From Sulfitobacter sabulilitoris (GTDB lineage: Bacteria > Pseudomonadota > Alphaproteobacteria > Rhodobacterales > Rhodobacteraceae), in NCBI RefSeq assembly GCF_005887615.1, contig NZ_VANS01000004.1, positions 1-64,000 on the forward strand: a stretch of 64,000 nucleotides of DNA, given 5' to 3'. The position numbers were made by a program, and so were the translations under genes. The notes under the pieces are model-generated. The model had not been told where the DNA came from. It worked only from the letters and a program-made list of their open reading frames with translations, and ran no database searches. Positions 16,192 to 25,050 of the stretch are shown piece by piece (the first letter of the stretch is position 1; the number at the start of each line of letters is the position of its first letter).

Positions 16192-17556
16192 ATGTCAAAT
16201 CCCGAAGTCGCCATCCTGATGCTGTGCATGTTCATCGTGCTGGTTCTCCTTGGCTTTCCGATCGCTTTCACTCTCATCGCCATGGGCGTCGCTTTTGGCT
16301 ACTACGCCTATTACCAGGGTCCGCCCGAGGCGATTTCCGACGTTTTCAACAACAACATCTTCTACCTGCTGAACCAGAACACCTATTCGGTGATGGAGAA
16401 CGACACCCTGGTCGCCATCCCGCTGTTCTTGTTCATGGGCTATGTTGTCGAACGCGCGAATATCGTCGATCGGCTTTTCTTTTCGCTCTACATGGCCGCG
16501 CGAAACCTGCCCGGCTCGCTTGCGATTGCGGCGCTGCTGACCTGTGCCGTTTTCTCGACCGCTTCTGGCATCGTCGGCGCGGTCGTCACCTTGATGGGCT
16601 TGCTGGCCTATCCCGCGATGGCCAATGCCAACTACAACAAAAGTTTTGCGTCCGGCGTGATTTGCGCGGGCGGTACGTTGGGTATCCTGATCCCGCCGTC
16701 GATCATGCTGATCGTCTATGCCGCCATCGGCAACCTGTCGCCTCTGCGTCTGTATGCTGCGGCGGTCTTTCCGGGGCTGCTGCTTGCGGGATTGTATATC
16801 GTCTATGTGATCGTCCGCGTCTGGATCAATCCTTCCATCGCGCCAAAACCTAACCTCGAAGACGTGCCGCCGCCCTCCAAGATCTACAAGGATCTGCTGA
16901 TTTCCTTCGTTCCGCTGACGGTGCTGATCGCGTTGGTGCTGGGGTCCATCCTCGGGGGGCTGGCCACCCCGGCCGAAGCCGCCGCGATGGGTGCGTTGGG
17001 CGGGATGGTGCTGGCGGTCATCTACCGCTCGATGACCTGGCAAAAGCTGAAGGAAAGCGTTTTCCTGACCGCCAAGGCCACGGCGATGGTGTGCTGGCTG
17101 TTCGTCGGATCCTGGACCTTTGCGTCGGTGTTCTCGTACCTCGGGGGGCATGACCTGATTTCGGATTGGGTGATCGGGATGAACCTCACGACGATCCAGT
17201 TCCTGATCATGGCGCAGCTCATCATCTTTGTCCTGGGCTGGCCGCTCGAATGGTCGGAAATCCTGATCATCTTCGTGCCGATTTTCCTGCCCCTGCTGGA
17301 GCCCTTCGGCGTGAACCCGTATTTCTTCGCGATGCTCGTCGCGCTCAACCTGCAGACATCGTTCCTCACGCCGCCAATGGCCATGTCGGCCTACTATCTG
17401 AAGGGGGTGCTGAAGAAACAGATCGAACTGATCGAGATCTTCAAGGGCATCATGCCCTATCTGGGGATCGTGATCCTGACGATGGTGCTGATGTATACCT
17501 TCCCCGGTATTGCGCTTTGGTTTCCTGACTTCCTCTTTGGCGAATACGTCCCGTGA
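16192..17556 (+). CDS. TRAP transporter large permease (DctM family)
   Basis: The 454-residue protein has about 12-13 membrane segments. Motifs include VFSTASGIVGAVVTLMGLLAYPAM, ICAGGTLGILIPPSIM, GGLATPAEAAAMGALGG and a C-terminal LNLQTSFLTPPMAMSAYYL. Its length fits the TakP-associated subclass. The last codons overlap the amidase GTG start by four bases. Confidence 0.92.
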   Translation: MSNPEVAILMLCMFIVLVLLGFPIAFTLIAMGVAFGYYAYYQGPPEAISDVFNNNIFYLLNQNTYSVMENDTLVAIPLFLFMGYVVERANIVDRLFFSLYMAARNLPGSLAIAALLTCAVFSTASGIVGAVVTLMGLLAYPAMANANYNKSFASGVICAGGTLGILIPPSIMLIVYAAIGNLSPLRLYAAAVFPGLLLAGLYIVYVIVRVWINPSIAPKPNLEDVPPPSKIYKDLLISFVPLTVLIALVLGSILGGLATPAEAAAMGALGGMVLAVIYRSMTWQKLKESVFLTAKATAMVCWLFVGSWTFASVFSYLGGHDLISDWVIGMNLTTIQFLIMAQLIIFVLGWPLEWSEILIIFVPIFLPLLEPFGVNPYFFAMLVALNLQTSFLTPPMAMSAYYLKGVLKKQIELIEIFKGIMPYLGIVILTMVLMYTFPGIALWFPDFLFGEYVP

Positions 17557-18893
17557 CGGCCGCGCCCCATACCCTGACAGCTACCGAGGCGGTGGCGGCC
17601 ATCGCCTCGGGCCGCCTCAGTTCCGTCGATCTGGTGAAATCCTGCCTTGGCCGAATTGCCACGACCGACGGCGAAATCAAGGCCTGGGCCCATCTGGACG
17701 CCGACGCCGCCCTGGCGCAGGCGGCGGAATGCGACCGCATTCGCAAGGCCGGATATGCGACCGGGCCCTTGCACGGTGTTCCGGTCGGCCTGAAAGACAT
17801 CATCGACACCGCCGACATGCCCACGCAGCGTGGCACGCCGATATTTGCCGGTCGCAGGCCGGATGCGGATGCGCGGATCGTCGAGCACCTGCGCGAGGCG
17901 GGCGCGGTGATCTTGGGCAAGACGGTGACGACCGAACTGGCCTTCGTTCACGCCAACGAGACGCGCAATCCTCATGATACCGGTCGCAGCCCCGGCGGGT
18001 CATCCAGCGGATCCGCCGCCGCCGTCGCCGCGTGCCATGTTCCGCTTGCCATCGGCACGCAGACCAACGGGTCGGTGATCCGCCCGGCGTCCTTTTGCGG
18101 CACATTCGGGTTCAAACCGACGCGGGGCACGATCAGCCGCAGCGGCGTGTTGCAGACCTCCGCCTCACTGGACCAGATCGGCAGCTTCGGCAGAACGCTG
18201 GCCGATGTCGCCCTGTTGACGGACGCGATCGGCAGCTACGATCAACGCGATCCTGCAAGCTTTGCCCGGCCGCGGGCGTCGATGCTGCGCGGCGCGAACG
18301 CCGACGTGCCGGTCACGCCCGACCTGGCGTGGTTGGATCTGCCGTTCTACGACCGGCTGGCCGAGGATGCGCGCGCCGGGCTGGAAACGGTGCTCGAAGC
18401 CCTGGGGCCTCAGGTCACGAGGATGAGCGCCGCCGACACCCTGTCAAACCTGGTGGCCGTGCAGGCCCGGATTCACGAATATGAAATCTGCCTGCATCAG
18501 GCAGAGGTGTTCGATACGCATTGGGATCAGATCAGCGACACCCTTAAACCCATCGTCACGCGTGGTCGCCAGATCAGCAAGGCCGAATACGACGATGCGC
18601 TCGCCGTCAAGGCATCGGCGGAAAGCTTCTTTGCCGATTTCTTTACGGAATTCGACGCGATCGTGGCCCCCTCCGCGGCTGGTGAAGCCCCACGGTTCGG
18701 CGAGGGCACGGGCGATCCGATCTTCTGCACGCTCTGGACCCTGGCCGGCCTGCCGTGCGTGACACTGCCCTTGCTTCTGGGCGATAATGACCTTCCGATC
18801 GGGGTGCAATTGATCGGGCCTGCCGAAAAGGACGACCGGCTTTTGCGCACCGCGCATTGGCTGCAAAGCCACCTCGCGGCTGCGGCGGAATAG
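17553..18893 (+). CDS. Amidase family protein (amidase signature, GatA-like fold)
   Basis: The 446-residue enzyme starts at a GTG that overlaps the DctM stop. The amidase-signature triad is recognisable: Lys in GVPVGLKDIIDT (about residue 80), the cis-Ser in the Gly/Ser-rich loop GRSPGGSSSGSAAA (about residue 150), and the nucleophile Ser in TQTNGSVIRPAS. The usual GGS around the nucleophile is NGS here. It hydrolyses a C-N amide bond. Being translationally coupled to a TRAP permease, it most likely cleaves the imported compound. It is not Glu-tRNA amidotransferase, because gatB/gatC are absent. Confidence 0.87.
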   Translation: MTAAPHTLTATEAVAAIASGRLSSVDLVKSCLGRIATTDGEIKAWAHLDADAALAQAAECDRIRKAGYATGPLHGVPVGLKDIIDTADMPTQRGTPIFAGRRPDADARIVEHLREAGAVILGKTVTTELAFVHANETRNPHDTGRSPGGSSSGSAAAVAACHVPLAIGTQTNGSVIRPASFCGTFGFKPTRGTISRSGVLQTSASLDQIGSFGRTLADVALLTDAIGSYDQRDPASFARPRASMLRGANADVPVTPDLAWLDLPFYDRLAEDARAGLETVLEALGPQVTRMSAADTLSNLVAVQARIHEYEICLHQAEVFDTHWDQISDTLKPIVTRGRQISKAEYDDALAVKASAESFFADFFTEFDAIVAPSAAGEAPRFGEGTGDPIFCTLWTLAGLPCVTLPLLLGDNDLPIGVQLIGPAEKDDRLLRTAHWLQSHLAAAAE

Positions 18894-18906
18894 CAAAGGA
18901 TATACA

Positions 18907-19101
18907 ATGTCTTACACTGTCAAACTGATCACGGGATTCATCGGAACCGCCTTGTTGCTGGTCTTTATCGGCGGCCTGTCGCACAGCGTGTCGTCCGGGT
19001 TCGCGGGGTTCATGGGCGGTCTGCCGTTCATGATCATCGCCATAATCGTCTGCGCTGCCGCGGTCTATGATTTCTGGGATGAATGTGTTCGCAAGAAATG
19101 A
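18907..19101 (+). CDS. Small two-segment membrane protein
   Basis: This 64-residue hypothetical protein has two hydrophobic segments (about residues 7-27 and 35-55) and a charged tail ending WDECVRKK. The ribosome site AAAGGA lies 6 bases before ATG, and its stop overlaps the next start as ATGA, so it appears to be a real cistron of this operon. No family recognised; it may assist the transporter. Confidence 0.7.
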   Translation: MSYTVKLITGFIGTALLLVFIGGLSHSVSSGFAGFMGGLPFMIIAIIVCAAAVYDFWDECVRKK

Positions 19102-20057
19102 CCAAGCCGCGTCTCTGGATCACACGCCGTCTGTCCGATGCCACGCTGGAACGCGCCGCGCGCGACTATGATGTCGTGATCAACCATGCCGATCTGCCAG
19201 GTACGGCGGACGACATCATCGCGGCCAGCCATGCCTTCGACGCAATCATCCCCTGCCACTCGGAGCATTTCACGGCACCGGTCGTCGCGGCGCTTGGCGA
19301 CCGTCTCAAGATCGTTGCGAACCATTCGGTCGGTGTCGATCACTGCGATCTGCCCGCCTTGAAAGCGCGCGGTATCACGGTCACGAACACGCCCGACGTT
19401 CTGTCGGATGCGACCGCAGAACTGGCCATGCTGCTGATGTTGGGCGCGGCCCGTCACGCTGTCGCGGGGGACCGGATCGTGCGCAGCGGCGCGTGGGATA
19501 CCTGGTCGCCATCCTTCATGGTCGGCAAGCAAGTCACCGGTGCACGGCTGGGGATCGTCGGAATGGGCCGCGTCGGACGCGCGTTTGCCGCCAAGGCGCG
19601 CGGTTTCGACATGGATATCCACTATTACAACCGCTCCGAACTGCCCGCCGATCAGGCAGGGGGCGCGACCTATCATGACAGCATCGAAAGCCTGCTTGGC
19701 GTCGCGGATTTCCTGTCGCTGCATTGCCCGGCCACGCCCGAAACCACGGATCTGATGAATGCGGAACGGCTGGCGCTTTTGCCCAAGGGGGCCGTCGTGG
19801 TGAATTCCGCACGCGGCGCGCTGGTGGACGAAGACGCGCTGATGGCCGCGCTTGACGCCGGCCACCTGTCGGGCGCAGGGCTTGATTGTTTCAAGGTCGA
19901 ACCCGGCGGGAACCCCGCTTTCGCACGCTATGACACGATCTTCATGCTGCCGCATATCGGCAGCGCCACGCGGAAAACCCGTGATGCGATGGGGTTTCGG
20001 GCGCTCGACAACCTCGATGCCTTTTTCGCGGGGCAAACCCCGCTGGATATGCTGTAG
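19098..20057 (+). CDS. D-2-hydroxyacid dehydrogenase (glyoxylate/hydroxypyruvate reductase-like)
   Basis: The start at 19098 (ATGA overlap) gives 319 residues. The NAD(P)-binding Rossmann motif is LGIVGMGRVGRAF (about residues 150-162). The catalytic triad is Arg in NSARGALVDE, Glu in FKVEPGGNP and His in LPHIGSATR. It interconverts 2-oxo and D-2-hydroxy acids. As the last gene of the TRAP-amidase operon it probably reduces or oxidises the acid released by the amidase. GTAs such as GyaR/GhrB are the nearest functional analogues. Confidence 0.9.
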   Translation: MTKPRLWITRRLSDATLERAARDYDVVINHADLPGTADDIIAASHAFDAIIPCHSEHFTAPVVAALGDRLKIVANHSVGVDHCDLPALKARGITVTNTPDVLSDATAELAMLLMLGAARHAVAGDRIVRSGAWDTWSPSFMVGKQVTGARLGIVGMGRVGRAFAAKARGFDMDIHYYNRSELPADQAGGATYHDSIESLLGVADFLSLHCPATPETTDLMNAERLALLPKGAVVVNSARGALVDEDALMAALDAGHLSGAGLDCFKVEPGGNPAFARYDTIFMLPHIGSATRKTRDAMGFRALDNLDAFFAGQTPLDML

Positions 20058-20101
20058 CGTCACCCGCCCCGGCGATACCCGTTCGGATTTTGTTGGCTGG
20101 A

Positions 20102-21334
20102 TTAGCGTGCGGCAGGCCGGTCAAGAATGTCGCCATAAAGACCCAACAGCGCGTCGCACCACGTCTCGTCGCTGAGCGACAGATCGCGGGCGTTCGACCG
20201 GGCGGTTCGCGAAAGCCGGGCCACAAGCCCGTCGTCATGGGCAAGAGTGACGAGCGCCCTTGCCAGATCATCGCGGTCGCCCGCCGCAAAGCGCAGGCCC
20301 ATGCCGCCGGTGTCGATGTCGCCGGCCAGCAGCATACTGTCCGAGATCAGCACCGGTATCCCTGACATCAGTGCTTCGGCGGGGGCCAGCCCGTAGGGCT
20401 CTGGCCCCAAGGTCGGCGCAACCAGAATCCGGGCATCGGCCATGATACGGCACAGCCCGGCGCGGTCCTGCCAGCCATCGAAGCGGTGCTCGGGATAGTC
20501 CCGTGCCAAAGCCTCCTTGTCCTGACCATCGCCGACAAAACGGATCTGCACCCCGGCCTGTCGCCCCGCACATGCGAGTAACCGAACGCCCTTGTAGCTG
20601 TGAATGTCGCCGACATAGATGAGATCGCTGTTGCGTTCCGCCGCGACCGGAGAAGCCAGAAAGGCCTGCGCCGGGTTGGGAATGACGCGGATGCCGCCGG
20701 GCGATCGCCGCGCAAACAGGCGCGCTTGCATAGCGTCATGCAGCAGGATGGTTGTTACCCCGGGGGCCAGTTGTCGGCGCGCGGTATTCTGCACTGTCTG
20801 CCGGGCCACCCGCCAGAGTTTGTGGCCATAGTTCCGCTTGTCGCAATTTCGCATGACGCAGGAAAAGGAGAGCGGAGCGCGTCCACAGGTCTGACCCGAG
20901 CGGAAGTCGAAGAAAGCGCCATTGGGGCAGGCAAGGAAGTAGTCATGCGCATGCATCACGCTGCGCGATCGAACCCGCCGCAGCGGCGCCAGCACCGACG
21001 GCGACAACGTCTGATGATAACCGTGAAGGTGATAGATCGTGGCGGCGGTATCGTTTTGCGCGATCCAGTCCGCAAGCAACGTCGATGACGCCCGGTTCCA
21101 AAGCCCCGCAAGGGCCGCCGAGACACGCCCTCCCTCCAGCAGCCTTTGGCCGCCGACCGCGACCTGGCTCACCCCCTTTGGCAGGTCGTGTGTGGCGTCG
21201 CCGCTGAAAAAGGTGACGGGCACGCCGCGCGCCGACAAAAGCGCCGCCTGCGATACCGCCAGTTGCGACGCGCCGCCCCGCACCGTCGAAAAATCGCTGA
21301 TGATGACAACCCTGTCCGGACAGGACGGTTTCAT
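20102..21334 (-). CDS. Glycosyltransferase family 4 (GT-B fold)
   Basis: The 410-residue protein has an N-terminal acceptor domain with FSTVRGGASQLAVSQAALL. The C-terminal donor domain contains the retaining-GT motif EPYGLAPAEALMSGIPVLIS (the E-x7-E pattern). A central LIYVGDIHSYKG strand starts the donor half. It probably adds a sugar to the exopolysaccharide repeat unit on the cytoplasmic face; the donor is not identifiable. It is the last gene of a minus-strand set and overlaps the preceding GT2 gene by four bases (ATGA). Confidence 0.88.
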   Translation of the reverse strand: MKPSCPDRVVIISDFSTVRGGASQLAVSQAALLSARGVPVTFFSGDATHDLPKGVSQVAVGGQRLLEGGRVSAALAGLWNRASSTLLADWIAQNDTAATIYHLHGYHQTLSPSVLAPLRRVRSRSVMHAHDYFLACPNGAFFDFRSGQTCGRAPLSFSCVMRNCDKRNYGHKLWRVARQTVQNTARRQLAPGVTTILLHDAMQARLFARRSPGGIRVIPNPAQAFLASPVAAERNSDLIYVGDIHSYKGVRLLACAGRQAGVQIRFVGDGQDKEALARDYPEHRFDGWQDRAGLCRIMADARILVAPTLGPEPYGLAPAEALMSGIPVLISDSMLLAGDIDTGGMGLRFAAGDRDDLARALVTLAHDDGLVARLSRTARSNARDLSLSDETWCDALLGLYGDILDRPAAR

Positions 21335-22212
21335 TTGAATTCGAGCAGGCGTTCTGGCGACATCCGGCCACGGACAAGATCGGCCAGCGCGGTCAGATTG
21401 CCCTTGAGCCTGCCCCAGCGGTCTATCTCGGGTTCCGGCTTTAGCGATTTCACCAAATTGCTGATCAGGTTCCGCGACAGGATCGTCAGCACGCGGCGCA
21501 AGCTCATGGTCCCCTTGGACAACAGATACAGCGGATTGGCGACCTGGGCATAGCCCAGTGGCACGCCCTTGCTGCGTCCGATTTTCGTGCCCAGATGAAC
21601 GCCGCGCAGTTCCGGCGATTTCACGATCCGGCCATGGGCCGCCATCTGCCGCGAGAAATCGACATCTTCAAGCCATGCATACAGCTTGAGCCGCTCATCA
21701 AGCCGGATTTCGTGATCGACAAGAGGACGCGCCCTGACGGCCATGTTGCATCCGTAGCAATTATAGATGTCTTCAAGCGCCGGGTCAGCGGGGGCAGATG
21801 GTTCGGCAAGCCGCCGCTGTGCATGACCAAAGTCCAGCCCGGGCCCGTGAATCCCGTCCTCGAGCACGGTTCCGGTCACCATCACGACATCGGGGTTCTG
21901 TGCCAACAGCCGTTCAAGGGTTTGCAGGTAATCGGGAGCCATCAGGAAATCGTCATCGAGAAACAAGAGCACGTCATCACGGCCCAGGTGCTGCAAGGCG
22001 GTATTGCGTTGAAGCACGAGTCCCCGCTCGCTTGGGATGACCCGGACAGGAAACGGCAAGTCTTTCAGCGCGGCGGGGTCGATGTCGGTGTCGCTGGCGA
22101 CGACGACAAGCATGAGATCGGGCAGACGTGTCTGGCGGGCAATATCCCTGACGGTCGACGCCACGACCAGCGGCCTGTTCGTCGTCGGAATGGATACGAC
22201 CAGGCCCATCAT
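21331..22212 (-). CDS. Glycosyltransferase family 2 (GT-A fold)
   Basis: From ATG 22212 the product is 293 residues; GGGGT lies about 8 bases upstream. The frame extends to 22251, but that extension is not GT2-like. The N-terminus MGLVVSIPTTNRP, the strand RVIPSERGLVLQRNTAL and the metal-binding LLFLDDDFL (DxD) identify a GT2. The C-terminal region has a WLEDVDFSRQMAAHG segment with the ED pair typical of the catalytic base. Likely an exopolysaccharide glycosyltransferase. Confidence 0.88.
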   Translation of the reverse strand: MMGLVVSIPTTNRPLVVASTVRDIARQTRLPDLMLVVVASDTDIDPAALKDLPFPVRVIPSERGLVLQRNTALQHLGRDDVLLFLDDDFLMAPDYLQTLERLLAQNPDVVMVTGTVLEDGIHGPGLDFGHAQRRLAEPSAPADPALEDIYNCYGCNMAVRARPLVDHEIRLDERLKLYAWLEDVDFSRQMAAHGRIVKSPELRGVHLGTKIGRSKGVPLGYAQVANPLYLLSKGTMSLRRVLTILSRNLISNLVKSLKPEPEIDRWGRLKGNLTALADLVRGRMSPERLLEFK

Positions 22213-22341
22213 GCAGTACCCCGCCGCATGGCCGCAGTCATGCCGAAACACGCCGACTGCAATCTCTGCAATTGACCGGGAATGCCGGGCGGAGTAGTTT
22301 CGACGCCAAAGCTGACATGAAAAACAACAAGAGCAGAACTC

Positions 22342-22479
22342 ATGTTTTTTGACCTACAGGACAACGCCTCCCGGTGTCGCCGGGTGTTGAACGCAGTCTC
22401 GCCCGCGATACTTCGGTCCACCGTGATCGGTGCATGCGCACTCAGCTGGCTGGCTGTCATCTGGCTCCTCGCATTCTGA
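22342..22479 (+). CDS. Small single-span membrane protein (45 residues)
   Basis: An ATG at 22342 opens a 45-codon frame, beginning MFFDLQDNAS, with an amphipathic basic middle and a C-terminal membrane segment LRSTVIGACALSWLAVIW. It is on the opposite strand to its neighbours and too short for routine gene calling. A second small protein at 48657-48821 has the same layout and a matching membrane segment (9 of 18 identical), which argues that both are genuine. Ribosome site weak (AAGAGCAG). Function unknown. Confidence 0.5.
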   Translation: MFFDLQDNASRCRRVLNAVSPAILRSTVIGACALSWLAVIWLLAF

Positions 22480-22497
22480 TCCGGCGAATGGGTGTGG

Positions 22498-23268
22498 CTA
22501 GCGGGCGCCGTCACCGAGCAGCATTACTTTTATAGTTTTCAGAATAATACCGAGATCTTTCCCGAAGGTGCGGGTCCGGACGTACTCGACGTCCATCGCA
22601 ACCCGTCTCTCATAGGTCGTCAGGCTTCGACCGTTGACCTGCCAGTAACCGGTGATCCCCGGCTTGATGGAGTGATAATCCGACAGGTATTCGCCGTAGT
22701 GGTGTGTCTCTGACGCGACGATGGGCCGGGGCCCCACAATCGCCATGTCGCCAATCAGGACGTTCCAGAACTGGGGCAATTCATCCAGGCTGGTCTTGCG
22801 AAAGAACTCGCCGATGCAGGTGATCCGGGGATCGTTGTCCAGCTTCTGGTTGGCGCGCCACTGCGCGGCGGCCTCGCGGTCATTCTCAAGAAGCGCGGCA
22901 AGCCGTTCTTCGGCATCCACGGCCATCGTCCTAAATTTCAGACAATTGAATTCCCGGCCATCTTTTCCGACACGCTTGTGCGCGAAAAACACCGGACCGC
23001 CTTCCGAAATAAGGATCGCCAGAGCGATGACGGCAATAAACGGCGCAAAAAACAGGAGTGCCAAAACGGCAAACCCTTTATCAAATGACGATCTCGCAAA
23101 ACTCTTGAGAATGTTAACCTGACGTACCTTCGATGGCAGTGCAGGGACACAAAAAACCCTGGTTTTGGAATCGCCCGCTCGGAGGTGAATATCAGATTCC
23201 ATGATGTAAGCATCTAGTTTCATTAAAAAAAAGAACGCCAAAAACGCCAAAATGCGAATCGGACGCAT
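22498..23268 (-). CDS. Undecaprenyl-phosphate sugar-phosphate transferase (ExoY/WcaJ-like)
   Basis: The initiating enzyme of polysaccharide repeat-unit assembly transfers a sugar-1-phosphate to the lipid carrier. One membrane segment (KGFAVLALLFFAPFIAVIALAIL) precedes the cytosolic catalytic domain. That domain has CLKFRTMAVDAEERL, FFRKTSLDELPQFWNVL and GDMAIVGPRPI, and ends with GITGYWQVNGRS, all hallmarks of the bacterial sugar transferase family. The N-terminus is uncertain: a TATACT hexamer at 23275-23280 would put transcription start at the first ATG, so ATG 23223 or 23202 (234 residues, near ExoY's length) may be the true start. It lacks the WbaP multi-span N-terminal domain. Confidence 0.9.
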   Translation of the reverse strand: MRPIRILAFLAFFFLMKLDAYIMESDIHLRAGDSKTRVFCVPALPSKVRQVNILKSFARSSFDKGFAVLALLFFAPFIAVIALAILISEGGPVFFAHKRVGKDGREFNCLKFRTMAVDAEERLAALLENDREAAAQWRANQKLDNDPRITCIGEFFRKTSLDELPQFWNVLIGDMAIVGPRPIVASETHHYGEYLSDYHSIKPGITGYWQVNGRSLTTYERRVAMDVEYVRTRTFGKDLGIILKTIKVMLLGDGAR

Positions 23269-23337
23269 TCGATGAGTATAGCTTAAAACCCCTCACGTTT
23301 CGGCAAAAACTTTACAAAGTGTTAACTTGCCCCCCTC

Positions 23338-23358
23338 TTGTCCCCGGTTTGGAGACAA
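23338..23358 (-). terminator. Hairpin downstream of the Wzy-like gene
   Basis: Read on the minus strand, TTGTCTCC-AAACC-GGGGACAA forms an 8-bp stem with one wobble pair, about 110 bases after the polymerase-gene stop and before the sugar-transferase gene. No T-run follows, so it may be a processing site or a weak terminator. Confidence 0.3.
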
Positions 23359-23469
23359 TCATCGGGCTTATTCTTGAAAACCCCAGAAAATCGCCTTGAA
23401 AAAAACACAATTCCGTCTGGGGGCGATTCAATCTCTGATTATTTTGGGCGGCGGTGGGACACTTGGCAA

Positions 23470-24900
23470 TCACCACGTCGGTGCCTGCGATGTTCCTGCC
23501 GTGAACCCGGCTGTTGCAGACCCCGCACGAGGTCTTTGGGTCCGGGCGGCCGTTTCGCGGGCCACCACGCAGATGGACGCAAACGCGACCAGGAACAGGG
23601 TCGGGTCGGGCACCGTAGCCGACACCAGCATCGAGGCAAACAACGTGAGCGCGCCGATACGGGCCGCGTAGAATGCCTTTTTCGTGTCCCTTGGCGCAGG
23701 GCCGATACCTCTGCCGAAGGCCAATGTCAGAAACCCGGCAAACGCCAAGGTTCCCGGAACGCCGACGCTGCCCAGAAGAACCGTGGCAAACCCGTTCGCA
23801 CGCAGCGATCCCACCCCGGCGCCCATCCCCCAGGTGTTGAAGAATGCGTCGATGCCGCTTTGTGCCCATGCGCCGCGTTCCAGCCCCGAGAGTGAATCGC
23901 CCTTGGACAGCACCAGGCGATCCAGGATATCCGATGTCAGGTCCGCCGCTGGTGTGAGCAGGAAAACCAGACAGCCGACAAGCGCCGCCACAGCCAGCGC
24001 GATAATGAAAACGTGACCGAACACGCGCGACATTCCGGTGCTCAGATAAACGGGGGCGTGCAGAACGATCAACAGCAACGCCGCCGCGAGCGACAACATC
24101 GCGGTGCTGGACAGCGCCATGAGCGCGCACGCCAGGCTGGCGAACGCCAGTACCCCATCGCGAAACCCATGACCGACCAAAAAGGACATGGCAAAGAAGC
24201 CGAAGAACGCGGAGGATGCGGCCCCGAAACCGGAGGCTTCGGCAAATCCGCCGATGATGCGGGCAAACCCCGATACGGTGTGATGATTGTTGAGGTTGTA
24301 ATCCGCGGTTCGGATCAGTGCCAGAAGCGGGTCGAGCTGCGCGAAATCCGCCAGTCCCAGGACAAGGTTGATGACCCCAGCCGCGACGAGGCCGGACAAC
24401 ACAAAGCCAAGGCCGCGCCGGCGCATGACGAATACGCAGGTCAGAAAGAAGCCGGTAGAGAGCAGAATGTAGAAGGACTGCGCGATGTTCGAATTGCCGG
24501 GGGACAGCGGCCACATGGTGGACGGGTAGAAGACGCTGACCTGGGTGCCCTTCGAGGACACGCTCATCGGGAAGACCAGGAACTGGCCTTCGAACAGGCG
24601 GACCAGGACGAACCCCGAAAACAACGCGTAGCCGGAAAAGAGCAACAGGCACAGCCCGGCGGTCGGCAACCCCTCTTGCGGGACGCCGCGGCGCTGGCTG
24701 ACCCAGCGCACGAGCAGCAGGCCGATCGTCAGGATCGCCAGCAGGTTGGCGATGATGATCGACAGCCCGCCCGCCACCAGAGCCGCGAACATGCCAAAGG
24801 GCAGCATGGCGACCGTAACCGGCACGCCGTTGTCGGCATTGCGCATGCACAGCGCCAGCCACAATAGCACAAAGGCTGCCGCCAGAGGATAAACGACCAT
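23470..24900 (-). CDS. O-antigen polymerase/ligase-like membrane protein (Wzy/ExoQ-like)
   Basis: The 476-residue protein has about 11-12 membrane segments with one large periplasmic loop in the second half (around ADLTSDILDRLVLSKGDSLSGLERGAW). This is the layout of the Wzy_C superfamily that includes ExoQ and WaaL. The first ~45 residues are two hydrophobic stretches. In this locus, with Wzx, Wzc-like and ExoF-like proteins present, it most likely polymerises repeat units rather than ligating O-antigen to lipid A. Divergent from the methyltransferase gene across 150 bases. Confidence 0.82.
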   Translation of the reverse strand: MVVYPLAAAFVLLWLALCMRNADNGVPVTVAMLPFGMFAALVAGGLSIIIANLLAILTIGLLLVRWVSQRRGVPQEGLPTAGLCLLLFSGYALFSGFVLVRLFEGQFLVFPMSVSSKGTQVSVFYPSTMWPLSPGNSNIAQSFYILLSTGFFLTCVFVMRRRGLGFVLSGLVAAGVINLVLGLADFAQLDPLLALIRTADYNLNNHHTVSGFARIIGGFAEASGFGAASSAFFGFFAMSFLVGHGFRDGVLAFASLACALMALSSTAMLSLAAALLLIVLHAPVYLSTGMSRVFGHVFIIALAVAALVGCLVFLLTPAADLTSDILDRLVLSKGDSLSGLERGAWAQSGIDAFFNTWGMGAGVGSLRANGFATVLLGSVGVPGTLAFAGFLTLAFGRGIGPAPRDTKKAFYAARIGALTLFASMLVSATVPDPTLFLVAFASICVVARETAARTQRPRAGSATAGFTAGTSQAPTW

Positions 24901-25050
24901 CGGTTTTCCCGTTCCTTTGCCTGCCAGTGTACACCATGCGCCCGCGCCGCCAACAAATCTGCGCCGGCGGTGGGAAAATCACTTTGTTCGGGGCCGGACC
25001 TGCACAATACTCGGCGGGACCGGAGCCATTTCGAGTGGAGACCTGAAACC

